Source: Micromonospora chersina
GTDB lineage: Bacteria > Actinomycetota > Actinomycetes > Mycobacteriales > Micromonosporaceae
Length of the DNA: 64,000 nucleotides
Reading direction: 5' to 3'
Assembly: GCF_900091475.1 (NCBI RefSeq)
Contig: NZ_FMIB01000002.1
Location: forward strand, 5,022,001-5,086,000
A program made the translations under genes and the position numbers. Below are positions 1 through 15,600 of the stretch, one piece after another. The notes below the pieces were generated by a model, which was not told the DNA's origin, searched no databases, and worked only from the letters and a program-made list of their open reading frames with translations. The stretch's first letter is position 1. Each line of letters begins with the position of its first letter.

Positions 1-218
1 TGAAGACCCCGCCCGCCGCCCGGCTGCTGATCAAGGCCGCCGGCGTGCAGAAGGGCTCGGGCGTCCCGCACAAGGAGAAGGTCGGCTCGGTGACCCGCGC
101 CCAGCTCCGGGAGATCGCCGAGAAGAAGATGGCGGACCTGAACGCCAACGACATCGACCAGGCCGAGAAGATCATCGCCGGCACCGCCCGGTCGATGGGC
201 CTGACCGTCGCCGACTGA
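1..218 (+). CDS. rplK: 50S ribosomal protein L11, 3' part only
   Basis: The gene enters from the left edge; reading codons from base 3 gives the last 71 residues, ending LTVAD at a TGA (216-218). The visible part is the C-terminal rRNA-binding domain, with the typical [14 protein letters not shown] and [19 protein letters not shown] segments. L11 forms the GTPase-associated centre of the large subunit, where elongation factors and thiostrepton-type drugs act. The N-terminal domain, which holds the drug-contact prolines, lies outside the window. It is followed after 83 bases by rplA, the usual rplK-rplA pair. Confidence 0.97.
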   Translation, partial: KTPPAARLLIKAAGVQKGSGVPHKEKVGSVTRAQLREIAEKKMADLNANDIDQAEKIIAGTARSMGLTVAD

Positions 219-301
219 CCTCGTAGCACCGCTCCAGCCGATCCGTTCGTGGGAGGGCCGCGGAGTCGCGGGCCCGCCATAGACCACAGGAGTTACCAGA
301 A

Positions 302-1018
302 ATGCAGCGCAGCAAGAGCTACCGCAAGGCCGCCGAGGTCATCGACCGGTCGAAGCTCTACACCCCCGCCGAGGCCGTCAAGCTGGCCAAGGAGACCACC
401 AACGTCAAGTTCGACGCCACGGTCGAGGTCGCGATGCGCCTCGGCGTCGACCCCCGCAAGGCGGACCAGATGGTCCGCGGCACGGTCAACCTGCCGCACG
501 GCACCGGTAAGACCGCCCGCGTGATCGTCTTCGCCGCCGGCGCGAAGGCCGAGGAGGCCGCCGCCGCGGGTGCGGACGAGGTGGGCACCGACGAGCTGGT
601 CGCCCGTATCCAGGGCGGTTGGCTGGACTTCGACGCGGCGATCGCCACCCCGGACCAGATGGCCAAGATCGGCCGGATCGCGCGGATCCTGGGCCCGCGC
701 GGCCTCATGCCGAACCCGAAGACCGGCACGGTGACCATGGACGTCGCCAAGGCCGTTTCGGACATCAAGGGCGGTAAGATCACCTTCCGGGTGGACAAGC
801 ACTCCAACCTCCACCTGATCATCGGCAAGGCCTCGTTCTCCGAGGCCCAGCTGGTCGACAACTACGCGGCGGTGCTGGACGAGGTCCTGCGCTCGAAGCC
901 GTCCGCGGCCAAGGGCACGTACCTCAAGAAGGTCACCCTCACCACCACCATGGGCCCGGGCGTCCCGGTCGACCCGAAGCTGGTGAAGAACCTGAACGAG
1001 GCCTCGACCGAGGCCTGA
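302..1018 (+). CDS. rplA: 50S ribosomal protein L1
   Basis: The product has 238 residues, a normal length for L1. L1 binds 23S rRNA at the mobile stalk that releases deacylated tRNA. In many bacteria it also represses its own operon by binding a mimic site in the mRNA. The family signature is clear, including the [15 protein letters not shown] block near residue 135. The ATG at 302 follows a CACAGGAG ribosome site. The rplK-rplA spacer contains a GC-rich imperfect hairpin (about 255-275) that could be an L1 control site, but this is only a guess. A strong terminator follows. Confidence 0.98.
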   Translation: MQRSKSYRKAAEVIDRSKLYTPAEAVKLAKETTNVKFDATVEVAMRLGVDPRKADQMVRGTVNLPHGTGKTARVIVFAAGAKAEEAAAAGADEVGTDELVARIQGGWLDFDAAIATPDQMAKIGRIARILGPRGLMPNPKTGTVTMDVAKAVSDIKGGKITFRVDKHSNLHLIIGKASFSEAQLVDNYAAVLDEVLRSKPSAAKGTYLKKVTLTTTMGPGVPVDPKLVKNLNEASTEA

Positions 1019-1030
1019 GCACGACTGCCC

Positions 1031-1070
1031 GGACGGGGCCCCGCCACCACCCGGTGGCGGGGCCCCGTCC
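1031..1070 (+). terminator. Hairpin terminator after rplA
   Basis: An 18-bp perfect stem (1031-1048 with 1053-1070) has a four-base ACCC loop and starts 12 bases after the rplA stop. There is no T tract, as is common in high-GC actinobacteria. It separates rplKA from the ABC transporter genes. Confidence 0.85.
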
Positions 1071-1085
1071 GTCTCTCCGGTGTGG

Positions 1086-1091
1086 CAGGCT
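1086..1091 (+). promoter_or_regulatory. Leaderless-type -10 box for the ABC ATPase
   Basis: CAGGCT ends six bases before the ATG at 1098. This spacing puts the transcription start at or next to the start codon. There is no ribosome-binding site before the ATG. Confidence 0.5.
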
Positions 1092-1097
1092 CGGCGC

Positions 1098-2006
1098 ATG
1101 CGGCTGGAAGGCGTCTGGCTGCGGTACCAGCGGCGCGGCCCGTGGGTGCTGCGGGAGACCGACGTGGCGATCGGTCCGGGCGAGGTGGCGGTGGTGCTCG
1201 GGCGCAACGGGGTGGGCAAGTCCACCCTGCTCCAGCTCGCCGCCGGCGTGCTCCGACCCACGCGGGGGCGCGTGGTCGACCGGCCGGCCGCCGTCGGCTG
1301 GGTTCCGGAGCGCTTTCCCGCCGACCAGCCCTTCACCGTGGGCGCCTACCTGGCCGCGATGGCCCGGGTGGCCGGCCTGCCCGGCCCCGAGGCCGACCGG
1401 GCGGTGCGGCGCTGGGTCGACCGGCTCGGCCTGACGCGCTTCCACGGGGTGCGGCTGCCCGAGCTGTCCAAGGGCACCGCGCAGAAGGTCGGCCTGGCCC
1501 AGGCGCTGCTCCGCCCGCCCGGCCTGCTCGTCCTCGACGAGCCCTGGGAGGGGCTGGACTCCGCCGCTCGCGAGCTGGTGCCCGAGGTGGTCGACGAGGT
1601 GCTGGCCGAGGGTGGCACGGTGCTGGTCAGCGACCACCGTGGGGAGACCGTCCGGCTCCCCGGCGCCCGGCACTGGTCGGTCGCCGACGGCACGGTCACC
1701 GAGGCGGCGCCGTCCGGGGCCGCGGCCACCGTCGTGGTCGAGCTGTCGGTCCCGGCCGCCGGGGTCGGCGCCGCCGTCGCCCGGTTGCGCGCCGACGGCC
1801 ACCACGTCATTCGGGTACGCGACCACGCCGTCCCGCCCCCCGCCACGCGACAGGCGTCCGACTCCCCACCCGCCGCCCCTCCCGACGACCCGTTCTCCGC
1901 CACCGCACAGCCCGGCGCGCCCGGCCGGCCGGGTCCGGCCCCCGGCGAGGCACCCCTGTCCGGCGCGCCCGGCGGCTCCGGTCCCGCTCCGGAGGTGGCC
2001 CGGTGA
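1098..2006 (+). CDS. ABC transporter ATP-binding protein
   Basis: This 302-residue protein is a cytoplasmic ABC ATPase. Its Walker A is GRNGVGKST (about residue 35), the signature is the unusual LSKGTAQK instead of LSGGQ, and Walker B is LLVLDEPWEGLD. After about residue 220 it carries a low-complexity Pro/Ala/Gly tail. The start at 1098 is chosen because domain similarity begins there and a -10 box lies six bases upstream; an in-frame GTG at 1080 is possible. The stop overlaps the GTG of the next gene, a membrane protein, so the two probably form one exporter. The substrate is unknown. These genes are not part of the conserved ribosomal cluster and look like a lineage-specific insertion. Confidence 0.85.
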   Translation: MRLEGVWLRYQRRGPWVLRETDVAIGPGEVAVVLGRNGVGKSTLLQLAAGVLRPTRGRVVDRPAAVGWVPERFPADQPFTVGAYLAAMARVAGLPGPEADRAVRRWVDRLGLTRFHGVRLPELSKGTAQKVGLAQALLRPPGLLVLDEPWEGLDSAARELVPEVVDEVLAEGGTVLVSDHRGETVRLPGARHWSVADGTVTEAAPSGAAATVVVELSVPAAGVGAAVARLRADGHHVIRVRDHAVPPPATRQASDSPPAAPPDDPFSATAQPGAPGRPGPAPGEAPLSGAPGGSGPAPEVAR

Positions 2007-2692
2007 TCGCGCTGGTCCGGCTGCGGCTGGCCGGCTTCCTGCGTACCGGACGGGCGCTGGCCCCGGTGCTGGCCGGCCTGCTCGCCCTCGGCGTCCTCTA
2101 CGGCGGCGGCCGGGCCCAGCCCGCGGAGGCCTACGGCGTCTCGGCGGTGGTCCTGTTCCCGGTGCTGGCCTGGCAGACCAAGATCCTGCTCGACGTCGAG
2201 CCCGACGTGCAGCGCCGGCTGGCCCGGGTGGTCCTCGGCCCGGCCCGGGAGCGGGCCGCCGGCCTGCTCGCGGCGGCCGTGGCCGGCCTCGGCACGGTGG
2301 CCGTCGCGCTGGTCTTCCCCTGGCTGGTCGGCGGGGTGACCGGCCCGGCCGGGCCGGGGGACCGGCCGCTGGCCGAGGGGCTGGCGCTCGGCCTCTGGGC
2401 CCACCTGCTGGCCCTGCCGGCGGCGGTCGGGCTGGGCGCCCTGGCCTGCCGGGCGATCACCCGCAGCGCCGGCTACGGCGTCGCCGTGCTCACCCTCGGC
2501 GGGGTGGGCGCGGTGGTCCTGGGCCTCTCCGGCTCGGTGGCGCCCTGGCTGGCGCCGCCCGTGCTGCCCACGGCCCGGGCGCTGGCCGGCCCGCTCGCGG
2601 CTTCCACCGGCCTGCTGCTGACCGCCCGGGCGCTGGCCTGGGCGGCCGTGCCGCTGGCCGGCTACGCCTGGGGCCGCCGCGGCCGCGCCTGA
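2003..2692 (+). CDS. ABC transporter membrane subunit (putative)
   Basis: The 229-residue, very hydrophobic protein has about six predicted membrane segments and no recognisable catalytic motif. Its GTG start lies inside the stop of the ATPase gene (GTGA overlap), which implies translational coupling and a shared complex. It resembles the permease half of ABC-2-like exporters in size and layout, but I cannot name a family from motifs. The substrate is unknown. The gene ends 26 bases before the rplJ promoter. Confidence 0.75.
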   Translation: MIALVRLRLAGFLRTGRALAPVLAGLLALGVLYGGGRAQPAEAYGVSAVVLFPVLAWQTKILLDVEPDVQRRLARVVLGPARERAAGLLAAAVAGLGTVAVALVFPWLVGGVTGPAGPGDRPLAEGLALGLWAHLLALPAAVGLGALACRAITRSAGYGVAVLTLGGVGAVVLGLSGSVAPWLAPPVLPTARALAGPLAASTGLLLTARALAWAAVPLAGYAWGRRGRA

Positions 2693-2718
2693 GTGACCGG
2701 GAGCACTCCGGGGGCGAT

Positions 2719-2748
2719 TTGGCGGTAAGGGGACACGTCGCGTAACCT
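2719..2748 (+). promoter_or_regulatory. Promoter of the rplJ-rplL operon
   Basis: A -35 TTGGCG (2719-2724) and a -10 TAACCT (2743-2748) are 18 bases apart. The start site would be near 2755, giving a leader of about 250 bases before rplJ. Confidence 0.6.
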
Positions 2749-2754
2749 TTGGCG

Positions 2755-3006
2755 CGTAGTTCCACCCAGAGACCGCTGGTCACCGTGCCCTGGCACGGTC
2801 GAAGGTCCCGCGATGACGGGCGACCCGCGCAGGGCGGCAAGCGAAACTCGGTGCTGCACGTGGTCCGCCGACCGCGTCCACGGTGCCGGCCCTCGCCCCG
2901 TGCGCCCTGCGCCGGGGCTTTTCTCGTTGTCGTGATGCCTCCGCCGCCGTCGCGAGCGTCCGCTCGTCGCCGGCGTACCAGCTCCGAGCAACGAGAGAGG
3001 AGGGAC
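2755..3006 (+). promoter_or_regulatory. Structured rplJ leader (L10-type autoregulatory region)
   Basis: This gene-free leader lies between the promoter and rplJ. In many bacteria the L10-L7/L12 complex binds the rplJ leader and lowers expression of its own operon. Here several GC-rich stems can form between 2780 and 2890. A small hairpin (2895-2900 with 2913-2918) is followed by TTTT, as in an attenuator. The role is inferred from position and structure; I could not match the sequence to a defined family. Confidence 0.55.
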
Positions 3007-3552
3007 ATGGCGGACAAGCCGATCCGGGCCGACAAGGCCACGGCCGTCGCCGAGCTGACCGAGAGCTTCCGCAACGCGGGGGCGACCGTGCTGACCGAGT
3101 ACCGCGGGCTCACGGTTTCGCAGCTCACCCAGCTGCGGCGCTCGCTCGGCAAGGAGACCAGCTACACGGTCGCGAAGAACACGCTGGCCAAGCGTGCCGC
3201 GAGCGATGCGGGCATCTCCGGCCTCGACGAGCTGTTCTCCGGTCCTACCGCGCTGACTTTCGTTTCGGGCGACGTCGTCGAGGCGGCGAAGGGGCTTCGC
3301 GACTTCGCGAAGGCCAACCCGAAGCTCGTCATCAAGGGCGGTGTCTTCGAGGGCAAGGCCATTTCCGCGGCCGAGGTCACGAAGCTCGCCGACCTGGAGT
3401 CCCGCGAGGTGCTGCTGGCGAAGCTGGCCGGCGCCATGAAGGGCAACCTGAGCAAGGCCGCGGCCCTGTTCCAGGCTCCGCTCGCCAAGACCGCGCGTCT
3501 GGCGGCCGCTCTGCAGGACAAGCGCGAGAAGGAGGGCGCCGAGGCGGCCTGA
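3007..3552 (+). CDS. rplJ: 50S ribosomal protein L10
   Basis: The 181-residue protein is the base of the L7/L12 stalk. It shows the typical N-terminal [15 protein letters not shown] segment and a C-terminal helix that binds L7/L12 dimers. The start at ATG 3007 follows AGAGAGGAGGGAC, a strong ribosome site; the reading frame extends further upstream but only through the leader. It is cotranscribed with rplL, 54 bases downstream. Confidence 0.97.
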   Translation: MADKPIRADKATAVAELTESFRNAGATVLTEYRGLTVSQLTQLRRSLGKETSYTVAKNTLAKRAASDAGISGLDELFSGPTALTFVSGDVVEAAKGLRDFAKANPKLVIKGGVFEGKAISAAEVTKLADLESREVLLAKLAGAMKGNLSKAAALFQAPLAKTARLAAALQDKREKEGAEAA

Positions 3553-3606
3553 GGCCACCCGGCGCACCCACGTTCTTAGTTTTCACTTTCAGAAAGGACG
3601 CCAGAC

Positions 3607-3993
3607 ATGGCGAAGCTCAGCACCGACGAGCTGCTCGACGCGTTCAAGGAGATGACGCTGATCGAGCTCTCCGAGTTCGTGAAGCAGTTCGAGGAGACCT
3701 TCGAGGTCACCGCCGCGGCTCCGGTCGCCGTCGCCGCCGCCGGCGGCCCCGCCGGCCCGGCCGCCGAGGCCGAGCCGGAGAAGGACGAGTTCGACGTCAT
3801 CCTCGACGCCGACGGTGGCAAGAAGATCCAGGTCATCAAGGTCGTGCGCGAGCTGACCGGCCTGGGCCTCAAGGAGGCCAAGGACCTGGTCGAGGCCGCT
3901 CCGAAGGCCGTCCTGGAGAAGGCCAACAAGGAGACCGCCGAGAAGGCCAAGGCCAAGCTCGAGGGCGAGGGCGCCAAGGTCACCCTCAAGTGA
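3607..3993 (+). CDS. rplL: 50S ribosomal protein L7/L12
   Basis: The 128-residue stalk protein recruits translation GTPases to the ribosome. It has an N-terminal dimerisation domain (residues 1-40), an Ala/Pro hinge around residues 38-55, and the conserved C-terminal domain with [20 protein letters not shown]. The ATG follows AAAGGACG. A strong terminator lies 57 bases after the stop. Confidence 0.98.
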   Translation: MAKLSTDELLDAFKEMTLIELSEFVKQFEETFEVTAAAPVAVAAAGGPAGPAAEAEPEKDEFDVILDADGGKKIQVIKVVRELTGLGLKEAKDLVEAAPKAVLEKANKETAEKAKAKLEGEGAKVTLK

Positions 3994-4050
3994 CCTTGCG
4001 TTCGACCTGACGCGCGTCCGGCTCACGTGAGCCGGGGCACACCGCGTCGC

Positions 4051-4087
4051 GGCGGGCGGCGATCCGGGAACCGGATCGCCGCCCGCC
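4051..4087 (+). terminator. Hairpin terminator after rplL
   Basis: A 17-bp perfect stem (4051-4067 with 4071-4087) has a GAA loop. It ends the rplJL transcript, or attenuates it before rpoB. Confidence 0.85.
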
Positions 4088-4410
4088 GTGTTGGTACTAC
4101 CCGGTGGCAGCGGCGTGAGCAGGGTTTACAGGTTCCTCGCACCGGCTTCACAGCGGTGTCTGTCGGTAGCCCGTCGGTGGGAAAGACACCCCGAGCGGTA
4201 ACCGGCCCTTGACGCGGCACCGGCCCGACAGGCACGCTGACACCAGCAAGACCTTCCGCGCTTGCAACGGCCGCCTCTCGGGTAAGGCAACGGCAGCACC
4301 ACCGCCGCTGCGCCTGAGCGGACCGGCAGGAACATCGCGTTCCGAGCAGCCCGGTTGACCCGGTTTTCCGAGGTCCCGAGGCAAGTTCCGCGATGACCTG
4401 CGGGGTGGGC
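4088..4410 (+). other. Gene-free stretch before rpoB
   Basis: I see no convincing gene here. One weak promoter candidate is present: TTGACG (4209-4214), 18 bases, CACGCT (4233-4238). Two promoters before rpoB would not be unusual, but this one rests on box similarity alone. Confidence 0.35.
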
Positions 4411-4439
4411 TGGACAGCGGTTAGCCTCTCGGCTACACT
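4411..4439 (+). promoter_or_regulatory. Main promoter of rpoB-rpoC
   Basis: A -35 TGGACA (4411-4416) and a -10 TACACT (4434-4439) are 17 bases apart, close to the housekeeping sigma consensus. The start site would be near 4446, giving a leader of about 120 bases that begins with a TAGTTTGCGCTGCC sequence. Confidence 0.75.
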
Positions 4440-4566
4440 GCTAGTTTGCGCTGCCTTCCGACTTGACCCCTGCTCGGAAATGTCCGTTTACGGATAATTC
4501 TGGTGGGGTCATTGGAGTGCACGCGTACCAGCCGTTCTGCAGCACCGGTCCTCGGAAGGACGCATC

Positions 4567-7998
<3,432 letters not shown>

Positions 7999-8005
7999 GG
8001 CGAGC

Positions 8006-8035
8006 GGTCGGGAGCCGGTCCGCCGGCTCCCGACC
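8006..8035 (+). other. Hairpin between rpoB and rpoC
   Basis: A 13-bp perfect stem (8006-8018 with 8023-8035) has a TCCG loop, in the 81-base spacer between rpoB and rpoC. It could tune rpoC expression or protect the mRNA; it is unlikely to be a full terminator because rpoC has no clear promoter of its own. Confidence 0.7.
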
Positions 8036-8079
8036 CCGCCCGTTAGCTAAGCAGTACAGACGACGACATAGGGGACATA

Positions 8080-11967
<3,888 letters not shown>

Positions 11968-11977
11968 GCAGTAGGAA

Positions 11978-12013
11978 CGACGAGGCCCCCGGCACCCGCC
12001 GGGGGCCTCGTCG
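11978..12013 (+). terminator. Hairpin terminator after rpoC
   Basis: A 16-bp perfect stem (11978-11993 with 11998-12013) has an ACCC loop and starts 10 bases after the rpoC stop. It ends the rpoBC transcript. Confidence 0.9.
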
Positions 12014-12042
12014 CGTCCATGGGTGCGCCATATGAATACGAG

Positions 12043-12080
12043 TCTCTCGAGAGATTTCCTCGAGAGGTTACTCTCGACTC
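12043..12080 (+). promoter_or_regulatory. Operator cluster with leaderless -10 box
   Basis: Three related sites stand in a row. A perfect 12-bp palindrome TCTCTCGAGAGA (12043-12054) is followed by CCTCGAGAGG (12058-12067) and ACTCTCGACTC (12070-12080), with centres 13-14 bases apart. A -10-like TACTCT (12069-12074) ends seven bases before the ATG at 12082, so transcription would start at the start codon. The first palindrome covers the expected -35 position. A regulator bound here would block the promoter of its own gene. Confidence 0.65.
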
Positions 12081-12081
12081 C

Positions 12082-12696
12082 ATGGACGGCGACGAACCCC
12101 GCACCCTCACCGACCCCCGGGAACTCCGCGCGCTCAGTCACCCCGTACGGCTCGCCCTCATGGAGGCGCTCGGGGCCGGCCCGTTGACCGCCACCCAGGC
12201 CGGCGAGCTGATCGGGGAGAGCCCGACCACCTGCTCCTTCCACCTGCGTCAGCTGGCCCGCTACGGGTTCGTGGAGGAGGCCGGCGGTGGCCGCGGCCGG
12301 GCCCGGCCCTGGCGGCTGACCCGGCGCGGCTGGTCCGCTCCGGCCCGCCCCGAGGACCCCGACTGGACCCGAGCGTCCCAGGCGCTCGACCGGGTCCTGC
12401 TCGACCGGTACGTCCAGCGGCTGCGCCGGTTCGTCGACGACGCCCCCACCTATCCACCCGAGTGGTACCAGGCGGCCACCGGGCAGCAGCACCTCTTCCA
12501 CCTCACCGCTGACGAACTGGCCGAGTTCGTGGCCGCCTACCGCGAGCTGGTCGCCGGGTTCACCGCCCGGTTCGACGCCAGACGCACCGGGTCCGACGCC
12601 CGCCCGGCCGGGGCGCTCCCGGTCGAGTTGCTCTTCTTCGGCTACCCCGTCCGAGCGCCGGAGGTGTCGGATGTCGACCCGACGACTGCTGGCTGA
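12082..12696 (+). CDS. ArsR-like winged-helix transcriptional regulator
   Basis: The 204-residue protein has an N-terminal winged-helix DNA-binding domain (residues about 12-85). The recognition region reads LTATQAGELIGESPTTCSFH, followed by LRQLARYGFVEE. The C-terminal half is probably a dimer or ligand domain. The frame is open from 12019, but the start at 12082 fits the -10 box seven bases upstream and places the palindromes outside the gene. The end overlaps the MFS transporter by 26 bases, so the pair is one operon. By analogy with such pairs, the regulator probably controls the efflux gene and itself. No metal-binding cysteines are seen. Confidence 0.85.
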   Translation: MDGDEPRTLTDPRELRALSHPVRLALMEALGAGPLTATQAGELIGESPTTCSFHLRQLARYGFVEEAGGGRGRARPWRLTRRGWSAPARPEDPDWTRASQALDRVLLDRYVQRLRRFVDDAPTYPPEWYQAATGQQHLFHLTADELAEFVAAYRELVAGFTARFDARRTGSDARPAGALPVELLFFGYPVRAPEVSDVDPTTAG

Positions 12697-13921
12697 CCGG
12701 CGCGCCCGCCGGTACCTCGCCGGGCAGACCCTCTCCCTCGTCGGTGACAGCTCGATGTGGCTGGCCTGCGGCATCTGGGTGAAGGACCTGACCGGCAGCG
12801 ACGGGGCGGCCGGCCTGACCTTCCTCTTCTTCACCGCCCCGGCGCTGCTCGCGCCGCTGGCCGGGCTGCTCGCCGACCGGGTGCCGCGCCGCCGGCTGCT
12901 GGTGGTGGCGAACCTGGCCGGCGGGGCGATCCTGCTCCCCCTGCTGGCCGTCCGCGGCCCCGACCAGGTGCCCCTGATCTACGCGGTGATGTTCCTGTAC
13001 GGGTGCCTCAACCTGGTCATCGCGCCGGCCCAGTCCGCCCTGCTGGTCAGCCTGCTCCCCGGCGACCTGCTGGCCGACGCGAACGCGCTGCTGCGTACGG
13101 CGCGGGAGAGCCTGCGGCTGCTCGCCCCGCTCGTCGGTGCCGGCCTTTACGCGCTGCTGGGCGGCGCCGCGGTCGCCGTGCTCGACATGGCGACCTTCGT
13201 GGCCGCGGCCGTGCTGCTGCTGACCCTGCGCGTCGCGGAACCCGCCCTGGCGCGACCGGAACGCGATGACGGCGTGCTGCGGCACTGGGCAGGGGAGATC
13301 ACGGCCGGATTCCGGCACCTCGCCGGCCACCCTCTGCTCCGCAGAGTGGTGCTGGCCACCGGGGTGCTCGCCCTCGTGTTGGGCTTCGCTGAGTCCACCG
13401 CGTACGCCGTCGTCGACCGTGGGCTGCACCGTCCCCCGGAGTTCCTCGGCGTGCTCCAAGCCGCGCAGGGGCTCGGCGCGGTGCTCGGCGGGCTGGCCAG
13501 CGCTGCGGCGGTCCGTCGCTTCGGCGAGATACGTGTCGCCGCGGCGGCATTCCTGGCCTGGGCCGCCGGCGCGACCGCCGCAGCCACCCCGCTGCTCGGC
13601 CTGGTCCTGGCTGGGCGGGTCAGCTCGGGCGCCGGTCTGACCGTGATGGCCATCGCCCTGCTGACCCTGCTGCAACGGACGGCGCCGGAACGCCTCCAGG
13701 GCCGGGTGTACGCGGGTTTCGAGGTGACCACCACCGTCCCGCAGACCCTCTCGATCGGGGTCGGGGCGTACCTCATCGGGATGCTCGACTACCGCGCGCT
13801 GCTGCTGACCGAGGCGGCCGTCGTGGTCCTCGCCGCGTTGCTGCTGTTCCGGGCCGACCGCCTCGCCCCGAGGCAGGCCGAGCCGGCGGCGCAGCCCGAC
13901 CCCGCGACCTCGGCGGCATAG
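12671..13921 (+). CDS. MFS efflux transporter
   Basis: The 416-residue, very hydrophobic protein has about 12 predicted membrane segments. The loop between segments 2 and 3 holds the MFS motif region GLLADRVPRRRLL (about residues 65-80). The general layout matches the drug-efflux MFS group, proton-driven exporters in the cytoplasmic membrane. The ATG follows GGAGGTGTC inside the regulator gene, which implies coupled translation. The substrate cannot be deduced. Confidence 0.88.
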   Translation: MSTRRLLADRRARRYLAGQTLSLVGDSSMWLACGIWVKDLTGSDGAAGLTFLFFTAPALLAPLAGLLADRVPRRRLLVVANLAGGAILLPLLAVRGPDQVPLIYAVMFLYGCLNLVIAPAQSALLVSLLPGDLLADANALLRTARESLRLLAPLVGAGLYALLGGAAVAVLDMATFVAAAVLLLTLRVAEPALARPERDDGVLRHWAGEITAGFRHLAGHPLLRRVVLATGVLALVLGFAESTAYAVVDRGLHRPPEFLGVLQAAQGLGAVLGGLASAAAVRRFGEIRVAAAAFLAWAAGATAAATPLLGLVLAGRVSSGAGLTVMAIALLTLLQRTAPERLQGRVYAGFEVTTTVPQTLSIGVGAYLIGMLDYRALLLTEAAVVVLAALLLFRADRLAPRQAEPAAQPDPATSAA

Positions 13922-13948
13922 CGCCCGACCGGCGTCGGGCGGTCGGGG

Positions 13949-13954
13949 CATGAT
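13949..13954 (+). promoter_or_regulatory. Leaderless-type -10 box
   Basis: CATGAT ends seven bases before the ATG at 13962. This supports 13962 over the in-frame ATG codons at 13950 and 13953. Confidence 0.45.
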
Positions 13955-13961
13955 GGTGGGC

Positions 13962-14330
13962 ATGACGACAGTGCCCGGGCAGGTGCCCGCCGCCCAGCAG
14001 GGGCACCGCCATCCGCTCGACCCCGAGCCGGTCCGCTCGACAAAGGCGCGCGCGGTCTTCGCCCTCGGGCTGATCGGGGCGCTCACCGGCTTCTTCGTGG
14101 GCGGGGTGGTGCCCGCGACCATCGCGCTCACCCTCGCCCGGCAGGCCCGCCGCGAGGCGTACGTCTCGGGCGGTTTCCTCACCGGCGCCGGCTGGATGCG
14201 CCGGGGCGAGCAGTTGGCCTGGACCGGCCTGCTGCTCGCGGCCGTGGCCGTCGTGGCGGCCGTGGTGATCGGCGTGGTCCGGCTGGCCGGGGCCCCGTTC
14301 GGGCACGACTTCGCCCCGAACATCGACTGA
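13962..14330 (+). CDS. Small membrane protein, DUF4190-like
   Basis: The 122-residue protein has a polar N-terminus (about 25 residues) and two membrane segments (about 34-56 and 85-108), separated by a basic loop ending in QARREAYVSG and GWMRRGEQLAW. This pattern matches small actinobacterial DUF4190-type membrane proteins of unknown function. It is probably transcribed alone from a leaderless promoter. A small inverted repeat (13922-13941) sits after the MFS stop. Confidence 0.7.
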   Translation: MTTVPGQVPAAQQGHRHPLDPEPVRSTKARAVFALGLIGALTGFFVGGVVPATIALTLARQARREAYVSGGFLTGAGWMRRGEQLAWTGLLLAAVAVVAAVVIGVVRLAGAPFGHDFAPNID

Positions 14331-14437
14331 CCCGCCGGGGGAGCGCCCCGCGCCCGGCCCCGCCGGCGAGACCCGCGACGGTAGCCTGGCCGGTGTCCGC
14401 CGCGCGGCGGGCGAGCCACGTCGACAGGAGGACCCCC

Positions 14438-15400
14438 GTGACGGAACCGGCCCCGCCGCCGGGAGGCGACCCGACCCGCCCCGGCACCGGGCCGGACGCC
14501 GGGCCCGCCGGGGGCTCCGGCACGTCACCGGAGATCACCCCCATGGGGTACGCGCCGGCGCCCGTCTCGCCCCAGTCCGCGCCACCCCGGTCCACCTCGC
14601 CCGCGCCGACCTCGCCGCACTCCGCGCCGCCCGGGTCCTGGCCGCCCGCCGGGCCGTACCCGCCGGCTCCGCCCGGCTCCCCGCCGCACCCCGCCGGCTA
14701 CGGCGTCCCCGGCGCGCCGGGACCGTCGACCCCACCCGTGGTGCCGCCGCACTACGCGGGGTACGGTGCCGGATCCTCGACCCCGCCCGGCTCGCCGTCG
14801 CACCACGGCGGGTACGGCGCCCCGCCCGTTCCCGGGCCGCACTCCGGGCCGTCCGCTCCGGTCGGCTGGCCGGGGTCCGGGGCGTACCCGGGGAACCAGC
14901 CGGCGCCCGGCGGTGGGTGGGCCACGCCGGGTAGCGCGCCGGCCGGCGGTGGCTGGGGATCGGCGCCCCCGGCCGCGGTGCCGCCGCCCCCGCGTGAGGC
15001 GCCGCGTCCGCCGAAGCGGGTCGACGCGGTCCCGGGCACCCCGTTCGGTGTGGTCCACCTGGACGTGCCGCCGGTGACCTCCGGGCTCGCCATCGGTTCG
15101 CTGGTCATCGGGATCGCCTCGATCCTGGTGTCGCTGCTGGTCCTCTGCTTCGGTGTGGCCGGGCCCAACTACGGCGGGGCCTGGGCCGCCGGGGCCTTCA
15201 CCGTGCTCGGGGCGATCGCCGGCACCGCGGCCGTCGTGGCGGGGCTCCTGGCCCGGCGGCAGATCCGGCGCCCGGCGCCGCCGCCGGCGGTCCGGTTCAC
15301 GGGGCGTGGCCTGGCCGTGGCGGGCCTCAGTTGCGGGGGAGTGGGCCTGCTGGTCAGCCTGGGCGGGCTCGCGCTGGCTCTGGTGGTGCAGATCACGTGA
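14438..15400 (+). CDS. Proline-rich membrane protein with DUF4190-like C-terminus
   Basis: The 320-residue protein has a Pro/Gly/Ser-rich cytoplasmic part (residues 1-205, repeated PPGSP, PHSAPP and GGYGAP-type motifs) and a C-terminal pair of membrane segments (about 210-240 and 250-275) with a third near the end. The GTG at 14438 is preceded by AGGAGGA with five bases of spacing, so it is preferred to the in-frame GTG at 14393. A -10-like TAGCCT lies at 14382-14387. The protein two genes upstream of the str operon has a similar membrane core, so the two may be related. Function unknown. Confidence 0.75.
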   Translation: MTEPAPPPGGDPTRPGTGPDAGPAGGSGTSPEITPMGYAPAPVSPQSAPPRSTSPAPTSPHSAPPGSWPPAGPYPPAPPGSPPHPAGYGVPGAPGPSTPPVVPPHYAGYGAGSSTPPGSPSHHGGYGAPPVPGPHSGPSAPVGWPGSGAYPGNQPAPGGGWATPGSAPAGGGWGSAPPAAVPPPPREAPRPPKRVDAVPGTPFGVVHLDVPPVTSGLAIGSLVIGIASILVSLLVLCFGVAGPNYGGAWAAGAFTVLGAIAGTAAVVAGLLARRQIRRPAPPPAVRFTGRGLAVAGLSCGGVGLLVSLGGLALALVVQIT

Positions 15401-15600
15401 TCCGGGCCGTCCGGTCGGGCGGTGCTCTGACCAGCTACGACCGGTATGCCCGGATGCCCGGCGTGCGGGCGGAACCGGGGCCGCCCGGCCGAGCGCCGGA
15501 GAAGCCGGTACACTTGTCACCGTAGGTGCCCATGACGGGCGGGCGGGCATGATGTGATCGGCCGGCGGACCGCGAAGCGGTTCTCCCGGACCGCTCCGTT
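15401..15600 (+). other. Gene-free stretch before the str promoter
   Basis: I see no gene in it. A TACACT at 15509-15514 resembles a -10 box but has no good -35 partner. Together with the leader of rpsL, the gene-free region runs from 15401 to 15932. Confidence 0.4.
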
